From a virus: 23,302 nucleotides of DNA. The DNA is taken from positions 1 to 23,302 of the IMG/VR virus record IMGVR_UViG_3300043772_000861. The stretch is one strand, 5' to 3'. Positions 17,263 to 23,302 of the stretch are shown here, one piece after another (within the stretch, counting starts at the first letter, position 1; each line of letters starts with the position of its first letter). Made by a program: the position numbers and the translations under genes. Under the pieces are notes generated by a model. It saw only the letters and a list, made by a program, of their open reading frames with translations. It searched no databases and was not told where the DNA came from.

Positions 17263-17801
17263 CTGACATTTTTACACGAATCGGGCACTTTGGAAGCGAT
17301 GCCGGGCATAATGACAAGGGATCAACGCACTCCTACATTGAATCATACGAGCGTTTGCTTGCGCCGTTCCGCGAGAGCGGGTCTATTTTAGAAATCGGAC
17401 TTGCCTCCGGCATGTCTTTGGAACTGTGGTCGGAATACTTTGGACCAAAGGCGACAATCACAGGCGCGGATATTTCCATCACTTTTGACACCTCGCGCTT
17501 TGACCGGCGCGTGAAAGTCGTCGAAGCGGACGCCACCAGCCAGGGGATTCTTGATAAGCTCGGCGCTGAGACATTCGACATCATCATTGATGACGGAAGT
17601 CATATGGAAGCCGATCAAGCCACAACTTTCCAACTCCTTTCCTCTCGCGTGCGACCGGGTGGAATTTACATCATCGAAGACATCATCAGTCCCGATCAAA
17701 GCGTTCCTAATCTGCTTTCACTTCATTCCCCGAGCGAGTTTATTGATTTGCGCGCCGTCAAAGGCCGGTTTGATGACGGGCTGATTGTGTTCCAATTCTA
17801 A
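17250..17801 (+). CDS. SAM-dependent methyltransferase, sugar O-methyltransferase (MycE/TylF-like)
   Basis: This 183-residue class I methyltransferase has the SAM-binding motif ILEIGLASGMSLELW at 46-60, an acidic strand end at D74, an ADAT segment at 93-96 and DIIIDDGSHMEADQ at 110-123. GGIYIIEDI follows at 137-145. The DDGSH pattern with nearby acidic residues is typical of metal-dependent sugar O-methyltransferases of macrolide and other glycoside pathways (MycE, TylF, ElmMI types). The N-terminal HFGSDAGHNDKGSTHSYIESY also fits those enzymes. At 183 residues it is somewhat short, as it lacks the usual extra domain. ATG 17250 lies 13 bases inside the previous gene, and its TAA overlaps the next ATG (TAATG). 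The methyl acceptor is probably a sugar hydroxyl, by context. Confidence 0.75.
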   Translation: MESLADIFTRIGHFGSDAGHNDKGSTHSYIESYERLLAPFRESGSILEIGLASGMSLELWSEYFGPKATITGADISITFDTSRFDRRVKVVEADATSQGILDKLGAETFDIIIDDGSHMEADQATTFQLLSSRVRPGGIYIIEDIISPDQSVPNLLSLHSPSEFIDLRAVKGRFDDGLIVFQF

Positions 17802-18460
17802 TGCGCGTTCTTTGCACAGGAAAAAGCGGGTTCGTTGGACGCCATGTGGTGCGCGAACTGGAGAGTCGCAATATCGAGATTGTTCCCGACTTCACCGACC
17901 GGCCAGAAGCGGTCATTCACCTTGGATGGGGTGGGCTGCCAAACTACGAATCCGAAGTTCACTCGAAACAGGTTTCGTGGCATCACGACTTCCTGAGCGC
18001 GGTGATAGCAGACGGCATCACCAATATCACCGCAGCGGGAAGCTGTCTCGAATTGGTGGATAATCCGCCGCCCTACGGACTCGCCAAGATCAGCGTCCGC
18101 GACGGGCTGCTATGGCGGCTCCCAACGGCCAAGTGGGTTCGCTTCTGGAATCTTTACGGACCTGGGCAGCGCGAAGGGTGTTTGCTGCCGAGTCTGCGAA
18201 GGGCAATGGAGCGAGGTGACGAAACATTCCAAGTCATTGACGGGATGCGCGATTTCATCCCTGTTCAGGATGCGGCGAGGCGGCTGGTGGATATTGCGCT
18301 GCAAGAGGAGGAGTCGGGGGTATTCGACTGCGGCAGCGGCACCGCCGTTCCGGTGATAGATTTCTGCCGTCAATTCACAGGTGATAGCACGATTCGACTG
18401 GAAACCGGCTACCCTATGCCGTCGTACGAGCCGAAGATATTCACGGCAAAACCGCTATGA
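17801..18460 (+). CDS. Short SDR-family NAD(P)-dependent nucleotide-sugar epimerase/reductase
   Basis: This 219-residue extended-type SDR has the nucleotide-binding TGKSGFVG at 6-13 and HLGWGGLPNYESEVH at 40-54. The catalytic triad is likely S81 (AAGSCLE), Y92 and K96 (YGLAK, a YxxxK motif). RFWNLYGPGQREG and MRDFIPVQDAARRLVDIAL follow, the usual substrate loop and the segment after it. It would use NAD(P)H to reduce or epimerise a nucleotide-linked sugar, for example a 4-keto-6-deoxy intermediate. It is much shorter than the common 300 residues: the first helices are trimmed, but all key motifs remain. Start and stop overlap both methyltransferase neighbours (TAATG, ATGA), which suggests one pathway. 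Exact reaction is not readable. Confidence 0.8.
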   Translation: MRVLCTGKSGFVGRHVVRELESRNIEIVPDFTDRPEAVIHLGWGGLPNYESEVHSKQVSWHHDFLSAVIADGITNITAAGSCLELVDNPPPYGLAKISVRDGLLWRLPTAKWVRFWNLYGPGQREGCLLPSLRRAMERGDETFQVIDGMRDFIPVQDAARRLVDIALQEEESGVFDCGSGTAVPVIDFCRQFTGDSTIRLETGYPMPSYEPKIFTAKPL

Positions 18461-19614
18461 GCACGGCGATTGACCGTTGCCTGTGCTGCGAGGGCGCGCT
18501 GGTTCCGCTGGTGCACTTTGGCCGGATGCCGCTGGTGAATACCTACGGCGTGACAGAGAAGTTTCCGCTGGCGGTCAACCGCTGCAAGGTGTGCTGCCAT
18601 TTGCAACTGTCGGAGGCGGTCGATCCGCTGGTGCTTTACAGTGATTACGCCTACTGTTCAGGCACCGGAAAAACCGCGTTGGACTTCTTCACTGGATTCG
18701 CTCGCACGGCGCTGACCTACGTTCCTGATGCGAAGGACGCGCTCGACATCGCCAGCAATGACGGTTCACAACTGGACGCTTTCAAGGCGCTTGGGCTTGT
18801 GACGTGCGGAATTGATCCGGCGGCGAATCTTGCTGAAATCGCAAAAGCCAAGGGGCACGCCATCACCGTTGGGCTTTTCGAGGAGGTTTTCATTCCAGAA
18901 GAAACCACATTCGACATCATCACGGCGCAGAACGTGGTGGCGCATACGCACCGGCCAATGGAGTTCCTATCCAAATGCGCGGACATCATGCACAAGGAGT
19001 CGCGGCTATTTGTCGCCACTTCGCAGGCAAATATGGTGGTGTTGGGCGAGTGCGACACGATTTATCACGAACATGTCAGCTACTTCAACGCCGGGTCCAT
19101 GAAGCGCCTAGCCGAGCGCGCCGGGCTGCGGCTGCTGGACATCGTGATGAACGATATTCACGGAACCAGCTACGTGTTCGTTCTAGGAATCGACGGTGAG
19201 CCGTCCGTTCGGGTGGCACAACGGATGCAATGGGAGAAAGCGGTGGGGCTGACGAGGCCATGGCTTTACAGATGGTGGAAAGCGCACGTCGCGGAGAAAA
19301 TTGAGCGGCTTGGCAGGACGATTGACGGATTCAAAAAGAAGGGATTCTTCACTGTCGGCTGCGGCGCTGCGGCAAAGGGAATCTCCATGCTGAACATGGC
19401 GGGCGTGAAGCTGGACGTGCTGGCCGACAATACGCCGACGAAACAGAACAAGGTGACGTGCGGGATGCGGATTATGCCGTTTGACGAGATTGCCAATTTG
19501 GGGGAGTCGAAGGTGCTTTTCGTGGTGCTGGCATGGAATGTCGGGGTGGAGATTCGCCGCAATGTAGAGAAGCTGCGAAGCCGGTCGGAAGATGTTTTCA
19601 TCGAGACGCGCTAA
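18457..19614 (+). CDS. Sugar C-methyltransferase-like SAM enzyme (TcaB9/NovU/TylCIII type)
   Basis: The 385-residue protein shows the three-part build of sugar C-methyltransferases. An N-terminal zinc-binding module carries cysteines at C8, C10/C11 and C43, C46/C47. A SAM fold has DIASNDGSQLDAFKALG at 97-113 and FDIITAQNVVAHTHRP at 152-167. A C-terminal Rossmann-like part contains GCGAAAKGISMLNMAG at 301-316 and LADNTPTKQNKVTCG. The YHEHVSYF at 203-210 matches the catalytic His region that abstracts a proton from a 4-keto sugar in these enzymes. They add a methyl to carbon 3 of dTDP-4-keto-deoxysugars, giving branched sugars. The ATG overlaps the SDR stop, an enzyme that could reduce the 4-keto product. 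Length fits the family (about 400). It is the last cassette gene before a 190-base gap. Confidence 0.85.
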   Translation: MSTAIDRCLCCEGALVPLVHFGRMPLVNTYGVTEKFPLAVNRCKVCCHLQLSEAVDPLVLYSDYAYCSGTGKTALDFFTGFARTALTYVPDAKDALDIASNDGSQLDAFKALGLVTCGIDPAANLAEIAKAKGHAITVGLFEEVFIPEETTFDIITAQNVVAHTHRPMEFLSKCADIMHKESRLFVATSQANMVVLGECDTIYHEHVSYFNAGSMKRLAERAGLRLLDIVMNDIHGTSYVFVLGIDGEPSVRVAQRMQWEKAVGLTRPWLYRWWKAHVAEKIERLGRTIDGFKKKGFFTVGCGAAAKGISMLNMAGVKLDVLADNTPTKQNKVTCGMRIMPFDEIANLGESKVLFVVLAWNVGVEIRRNVEKLRSRSEDVFIETR

Positions 19615-19622
19615 AATAGCGG

Positions 19623-19652
19623 TTGACCTTTTTACGGAAGTGCCGTAAAAAC
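19623..19652 (+). promoter_or_regulatory. Putative promoter with dyad operator before the capsid gene (copy 2)
   Basis: A perfect 9-base inverted repeat TTTTTACGG-(AAGTG)-CCGTAAAAA covers 19629-19651. TTGACC (19623-19628) stands as a -35-like box and TAAAAA (19646-19651) as a weak -10-like box, with a 17-base spacer. The core TTTACG-(7 bases)-CGTAAAAAC is the same as at 10316-10337, before the portal gene. No T-run follows the hairpin on the plus strand, so it is not a standard terminator. Promoter and operator roles are inferred from this recurrence and from the gap it sits in. Confidence 0.55.
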
Positions 19653-19804
19653 CTGTTCAGAGGTTCTATTCAGCCGTGCTCCTCCGGTAAAACTTGGGCT
19701 GTATCACAGGGATTGGCCCGCCTGAAACCAAAACGTGCGCCTGCTATCGGCGGGGATTTCGCACGGTTTCACGTCCACACACGCAGTTTTACCTACCTAC
19801 TCTT
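19653..19804 (+). promoter_or_regulatory. Capsid gene leader, likely structured 5' untranslated region
   Basis: This is the non-coding rest of the 190-base gap (19615-19804) before the capsid ATG. It holds an imperfect hairpin with CGTGCG (19734-19739) facing CGCACG (19760-19765), extended by flanking AAA/TTT with one bulge. An upstream GGGC...GCCC pairing lies around 19696-19719. There is no Shine-Dalgarno site before 19805. The frame is open back to a TTG at 19694, but the residues there do not look like a capsid N-terminus. A stabilising or regulatory leader for an abundant message would fit, as inference. Confidence 0.4.
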
Positions 19805-21055
19805 ATGGCCTGTCCCAATCCGTTTTCAGCAATCCAAATCGCGACCGAGTATCTCGGCAGAGAAATCTACGGCATCCCCACTCCGGCGACGCCTTACTTC
19901 AACTTCGTCGAACGCGGCGTGTTCCCCAAGAACGCGGGCGTTACGATGTCCACATTCATCGCCGGTCGCGTCGAGCCTGACAGCAAATCCGCTGGCTGGT
20001 CTGCCGTCACTCTTGACGGCGCTGGTTCCGGCACTACCGGACCGACCATTACTGGCGGCATATGCGCGGACAGCTTTACTGCTGTTCCGGTTGGCTTCGA
20101 TACGCTGCAATACTCGCCCCGCAAGCTCCAGCTTCAAGGGCCGTCCATCTGCCGCGACACGCTCACCTTCGCGCATCAGCCGACCAAGTTCATTCAGCAG
20201 CACTACATCCCGTCCCTTGCTCACTACGTGAAGCGTAAGATTGACTTGGAGTTCCGCGACCAGATCATCAAGTTCTCGAACAAGATGTCCCTCGCTGCGG
20301 GCGGTTTCTCCAATGTCGTCACCGCCACCACTAACCCGACCGTGAAGCCGACTTCGCAGTTGAACTGGACTTGGTTGGACGGCGTTGCTGTTCGCCTAAT
20401 CGGCGATGGCGCGGCCAACTCGGACGGCGACGTGATTGAGATGGGGCCGGACGGTCCAGTGTTCCCGGCCTTCATCGGTCTGGAGGCGCTGAATCGCCTG
20501 TTTATGAACGGACCCGCTTCCGCTCCTACCGCCTTCCGTCAGGACTTCCAGTATGCCGACATGGGCAAGGGCGCAATGGCCGAAACCATGAAGGCAATCG
20601 GCGCTTCCCGGCAGATCAAGAACTTCCGGTTCGCTCCAGTCACGAATCCGCCTCGGTTCACTTGGAACAACCAAACTCTCGTCGAGGTCGAGCAGTTCGA
20701 GTTCACGGACGCCACGCACGGTCAGAAGTCCGTGGAAACTAGCGCGTATCAGAACGCGGAATACGAAGCCATCGTCATCCCGCATCGTCGCCAGTTCAAG
20801 GCGGACATCCTAACACCGGACAACGCCGGACTCGACTTCGATCCAGGCATGTGGACTGGCGACTGGAAGTTCGTCACGGGCGGAGAGCGCATCGTATCGA
20901 ACAACGTGTGCTTCGACCCGCTGCACAAGTGGGGAGCGCACTTCGCCGAGTTCTACTACGCGCCGGAACCGATCCACACCAACTACGGCTGGGTGCTGTT
21001 CTACAAGCGTTGCCAGAACGATCAAGCCGTGACGGTCTGCACCAGCGGCCTGTAA
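19805..21055 (+). CDS. Probable major capsid protein
   Basis: I start at ATG 19805 (MACPNPFSAIQIATEYLG), giving 416 residues. The case for capsid is size, place within the head genes, its own leader and terminator, and texture: mixed alpha/beta with many Asn, Thr, Phe and Trp, one or two Cys near each end, and no catalytic motif. Segments such as WTWLDGVAVRLIGDGAANSD, GLEALNRLF and QFKADILTPDNAGLDFD fit a coat subunit. The C-terminus (YGWVLFYKRCQNDQ) suits a coat subunit too. No prohead protease is seen beside it. It lies seven genes downstream of the scaffold rather than next to it. The stop TAA (21053-21055) is followed 20 bases later by a strong terminator. An alternative is another abundant virion protein, such as a tail or decoration protein. 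Confidence 0.65.
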   Translation: MACPNPFSAIQIATEYLGREIYGIPTPATPYFNFVERGVFPKNAGVTMSTFIAGRVEPDSKSAGWSAVTLDGAGSGTTGPTITGGICADSFTAVPVGFDTLQYSPRKLQLQGPSICRDTLTFAHQPTKFIQQHYIPSLAHYVKRKIDLEFRDQIIKFSNKMSLAAGGFSNVVTATTNPTVKPTSQLNWTWLDGVAVRLIGDGAANSDGDVIEMGPDGPVFPAFIGLEALNRLFMNGPASAPTAFRQDFQYADMGKGAMAETMKAIGASRQIKNFRFAPVTNPPRFTWNNQTLVEVEQFEFTDATHGQKSVETSAYQNAEYEAIVIPHRRQFKADILTPDNAGLDFDPGMWTGDWKFVTGGERIVSNNVCFDPLHKWGAHFAEFYYAPEPIHTNYGWVLFYKRCQNDQAVTVCTSGL

Positions 21056-21075
21056 GCAATCCGCAACCCTCAACC

Positions 21076-21107
21076 GGGCGGTCCTGAGCAATCGGGACCG
21101 CCCTTTT
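21076..21107 (+). terminator. Strong Rho-independent terminator after the capsid gene
   Basis: A perfect 9-base stem, GGGCGGTCC (21076-21084) with GGACCGCCC (21095-21103), encloses a 10-base loop and is followed at once by TTTT (21104-21107). It lies 20 bases after the capsid stop and 13 bases before the next ATG, so it should end or reduce transcription from the capsid promoter before the fibre gene. Confidence 0.85.
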
Positions 21108-21119
21108 GGGTGAAAACCT

Positions 21120-22787
21120 ATGGCGACCATCACCGTAACGACGTTCTGGAACATGGATTCGCGGAAGTGGACGAGCGACCTGCTTGGAACCACGGAGCAA
21201 GACCCATTGGCCGGACTGGTGCAGGGCGACATCGTGAAGTTCGCCGTGCGGTTCGTGCAAGGCGGCGTAGCGGTGGTGCTAGCAGCCCCGGTCTTCACCG
21301 CATCTGGCATCAAAGCGCAGAACGATTTCACCGGCGGCTACCTCATCCAGCTTTCCGCGCCTGTCCTGAGCGACACCACGCTCTACACCTTCACCGTTTC
21401 GCCCTTAAACAGCGCGCAACTGAACACGTTTTTGCAAACGTATCGAAATACGTGGTGTGCGCTGGAAATCTACGACTCAGCCAACGGCATCCTGACAACC
21501 CCGCTTGAACTGCAAATCACGCCGGGATACAGCCTGAGCGGGACGCCTACGGACAATGCGCCGGGCACGCTCAACGTCGCCGCTGGCAAAACCGCAACAA
21601 TCAGCAACTCGATCACGCTGACCGGCACGGACGGAACGTCCTACAACCTCGCAACAATGGGCGTGAACGACGGCAACAAAGGCGACATCACGGTAACGGC
21701 CAGCGGCGCGACGTGGACGATTAACAACGACACGATAAATCTGGCGAAGCTGGCGCACATGACGACCAATCGCGTTATTGGTCGCACGAGCGTCGGGAAT
21801 GGCGCGCCGGAATTGCTGACCATCAGCGGCACGGGCAGCGTGGCGATGACTGGCGACCCTGTTTTTACCAATTTGATTACGGTGCCATACATGGATTGCA
21901 CTGCCGAAATTCAATTCGGAGCGTCAGCAACTGGACTTTCGTATATTGATGATTCAAGCGCCAACACCATTACAGTTACCGTTCCTGCTGGTGCGTTCGG
22001 AACCGACAAAACCATTACCCTCCCCAACGCCACCGGCACCGTCGCGCTGAACGAGACGATTTCCGGCGGCACGCTGGCGGGGAGCTTCCTCACGCTGGCG
22101 GGCACGAGCAGCGCGACTCTCGGCACCAATGGCGGAACGGGCGGCAGCGTGGTCTTGCGCGGCAGCACGAGCGGCAGCGCGACGATTAACACGAGCAACA
22201 CCGGAGTGCTGGCCCTTCCGAGTGGCACCACAGCTACCAGCATGGCGCTGACCACGCCCGCTCTAGGCGTAGCCACGGCAACTAGCGTGCAAGTTGGCAA
22301 CGGAACAAGTTCCGTAACGTCTCTACAAATTGGGAATAATGCCCTTAACGGATTTTATTCGCCTAGCCTTGTGGGAACCGACATTGGCGTAAGTGCAAAC
22401 GGAACATGGGTGGCATTTTGGAATAGCTCATGGGGGCTAGTCGCGAGGCTGCCAATTATTCCTCTTTCAAACAACGGCACATCCTGCGGAACGTCTGGCC
22501 TTCGGTGGAGCGGGGTGTATTCCGTTCTCGGCGATTTTAGCGGCGCTGTGGTATGCGGGACAACGCTTGCAGTCACCGGAGCCACCACGCTGACAGGTCT
22601 GCTTACGGCCAATGGCGGGATCACCGTTGTCGGGGGAGCAAAGTTGCTGACCACGAATACCGCCTTAACAAATTACATGGGAGCAAACACGGCGACGCTG
22701 GATAACTCACCAAGCACGGGCGATCCGACGAAATGGATTGCCATCAACGACGATGGGACAACTCGCTACATACCCACTTGGAGCTAA
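21120..22787 (+). CDS. Tail fibre-like / receptor-binding structural protein
   Basis: This 555-residue protein is rich in Gly, Thr, Ser, Ala and Asn with a beta-strand texture, as in trimeric phage fibres. The first 130 residues form a distinct N-terminal domain (TTFWNMDSRKWTSDLLG) that may anchor it to the virion. Around 183-230 is NDGNKGDITVTASGATWTI followed by an RVIGRTSVGNGAPELL phrase, a pattern I know from many phage tail proteins. From about 445 to 515 lies a GLRWSGVYSVLGDFSGAV/TTLAVTGATTLTG stretch, also common in fibres. The end (KWIAINDDGTTRYIPTW) is a typical closing strand. There is no chaperone-type endopeptidase domain. ATG 21120 lies just after the terminator, with no Shine-Dalgarno site, so it depends on read-through or on a promoter I do not see. 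It probably recognises the host surface. Confidence 0.75.
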   Translation: MATITVTTFWNMDSRKWTSDLLGTTEQDPLAGLVQGDIVKFAVRFVQGGVAVVLAAPVFTASGIKAQNDFTGGYLIQLSAPVLSDTTLYTFTVSPLNSAQLNTFLQTYRNTWCALEIYDSANGILTTPLELQITPGYSLSGTPTDNAPGTLNVAAGKTATISNSITLTGTDGTSYNLATMGVNDGNKGDITVTASGATWTINNDTINLAKLAHMTTNRVIGRTSVGNGAPELLTISGTGSVAMTGDPVFTNLITVPYMDCTAEIQFGASATGLSYIDDSSANTITVTVPAGAFGTDKTITLPNATGTVALNETISGGTLAGSFLTLAGTSSATLGTNGGTGGSVVLRGSTSGSATINTSNTGVLALPSGTTATSMALTTPALGVATATSVQVGNGTSSVTSLQIGNNALNGFYSPSLVGTDIGVSANGTWVAFWNSSWGLVARLPIIPLSNNGTSCGTSGLRWSGVYSVLGDFSGAVVCGTTLAVTGATTLTGLLTANGGITVVGGAKLLTTNTALTNYMGANTATLDNSPSTGDPTKWIAINDDGTTRYIPTWS

Positions 22788-22791
22788 CTTT

Positions 22792-23193
22792 ATGAAAGAC
22801 CTATTCACCATCCAAACCGAATCCGGCCAGCTATGGCTCGACATCAAGGCGCAGCTTGACGCGAAAGACGCCGAGCACGCCGCAGCAATCGCCGCGAAGG
22901 ACACGCAACTCGCCGCGCAAGCGGACCAGCACGCCGGAGACCGCGCACAAGCCGCGTCTGACCAAGCCGCCGCCGTGGAGGCCGCGAAGCTCGCCATCCA
23001 AACCAACCTTGACGCGCTCGTGACCGCCGCCGAAACCGCACACGCCAGCGGCGACTTGGATGCCGTCGCAGCGGTCATCGCGCAGGCCCGCTCTTACACC
23101 ACCGCCGCCCGCCGGGCGAAGATCGAAGCGGACCTCGCCGCCGCGCAGGCCGCTGCCGCCGCACACGCTGCCGCGCTCGCTGCTCTGGCATGA
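22792..23193 (+). CDS. Small Ala-rich coiled-coil protein
   Basis: ATG 22792 has GGAG at 22780-22783 eight bases upstream and begins four bases after the fibre stop. A TTG at 22738 would extend it into the fibre gene and is unlikely. The 133-residue product starts with a short globular piece (MKDLFTIQTESGQLWLD) and is then one long Ala/Gln/Asp/Lys helix to the end, with heptad-like Ala and Leu positions. This is typical of small phage coiled-coil proteins beside fibre or lysis genes, but no family is recognised. Its TGA overlaps the next ATG (ATGA), so it is made together with the membrane protein that follows. A fibre accessory role or a lysis accessory role is possible. Confidence 0.7.
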   Translation: MKDLFTIQTESGQLWLDIKAQLDAKDAEHAAAIAAKDTQLAAQADQHAGDRAQAASDQAAAVEAAKLAIQTNLDALVTAAETAHASGDLDAVAAVIAQARSYTTAARRAKIEADLAAAQAAAAAHAAALAALA

Positions 23194-23302
23194 GCGACGA
23201 AAACCACATCGGCGACGCAGCGGTGCGCGAAGGAGTAGCCTACGGCGTCGGACTGCTCCTTTCCGGGCTTGTCGCGTGGCTTGCGCTGGCGAGAAAGCGC
23301 AT
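23190..23302 (+). CDS. Start of a one-helix membrane protein, holin-like (truncated by window end)
   Basis: ATG 23190 overlaps the previous stop (ATGA). The 37 whole codons visible give a short acidic N-terminus (MSDENHIGDAAVREG), one hydrophobic helix of about 18 residues (GVGLLLSGLVAWLALA) and then a basic RKR. That is the layout of small phage holins or related membrane proteins, and its place after the fibre gene would suit a lysis module. The gene runs off the window, so its length and any second helix are unknown. Holin is inference from topology and position. Confidence 0.55.
   Translation, partial: MSDENHIGDAAVREGVAYGVGLLLSGLVAWLALARKR

Larger units (their letters stand above)
14107..19614 (+). 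other. Seven-gene glycan-modification cassette inside the head module
   Basis: Seven same-strand genes lie between scaffold and capsid candidates: three glycosyltransferase-like proteins, a WcbI/GDSL-like protein, an O-methyltransferase-like protein, an SDR enzyme and a C-methyltransferase-like protein. Every internal junction overlaps (ATGA, GTGA, TAATG, or 13 bases), so the cassette is probably translated as one coupled unit read through from the portal side. No promoter or terminator is seen within it. The individual entries give the evidence for each gene; the shared task (glycosylation with a methylated deoxysugar) is inference from the combination. Confidence 0.7.

Noticed and set aside
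14107-19614. DNA base hypermodification as the cassette's job
   Set aside because: No base hydroxylase, nucleotide kinase or thymidylate synthase-like gene accompanies it here, and the enzymes resemble those for free nucleotide sugars. It stays a lesser alternative.
19609-19621. Short hairpin CGCTA-AAA-TAGCG across the C-methyltransferase stop
   Set aside because: A 5-base stem with no T-run is too weak to call a terminator and may be chance.
19694-19804. Upstream TTG start for the capsid gene
   Set aside because: The extension reads through a structured leader and gives Cys/Arg/Thr-rich residues unlike a capsid N-terminus.
21120-22787. Tandem repeats in the fibre gene as a DNA repeat element
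   Set aside because: The Gly/Ser/Thr repeats are short and imperfect and are explained by beta-strand fibre coding; there is no true tandem unit.

Overview
The window reads as one plus-strand block of a tailed double-stranded DNA phage or prophage (Caudoviricetes-like). It holds a terminase large subunit with both ATPase and nuclease motifs, a portal-like protein, a scaffold-like protein, a capsid-like protein and a fibre-like protein. Genes are packed end to end, mostly with ATGA, GTGA or TAATG junctions. No gene on the minus strand is convincing. No tRNA, rRNA, CRISPR array, transposase, integrase or replication gene was seen. The DNA is GC-rich, and starts with and without Shine-Dalgarno sites are mixed. 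The host cannot be named from the sequence. Family calls rest on reading motifs by eye, with no database search.

Layout. Positions 1-1826 hold the end of an unrecognised, probably structural gene and two low-complexity proteins (disordered, then coiled-coil). Positions 1828-7857 encode a 2009-residue multidomain protein whose C-terminal part resembles the very large polyvalent or internal virion proteins of tailed phages. Next come terL (7854-9680), a cysteine-rich putative zinc protein (9677-10312), the portal candidate (10347-12671), a 91-residue protein and the scaffold candidate (12944-14110).

Positions 14107-19614 carry seven tightly coupled genes for glycan chemistry. Three are glycosyltransferase-like, one is a WcbI/GDSL-like protein, and the others are a sugar O-methyltransferase-like protein, a short SDR epimerase/reductase and a sugar C-methyltransferase-like protein. 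This cassette separates the scaffold from the capsid candidate (19805-21055), two genes that are normally adjacent. The capsid gene has its own 190-base leader and ends at a strong intrinsic terminator (21076-21107). A fibre-like protein, a coiled-coil protein and the start of a one-helix membrane protein (holin-like) follow.

The most interesting features are the glycan cassette inside the head module and a repeated control element. TTGAC-(N2-3)-TTTACG-(N7)-CGTAAAAAC occurs once just before the portal gene and once before the capsid gene, each time looking like a promoter with a dyad operator in its spacer. A working model is that the phage builds or alters a branched, methylated deoxysugar and attaches it to a virion protein or to host surface glycan. 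The capsid gene would be driven separately so that it can be made in excess.
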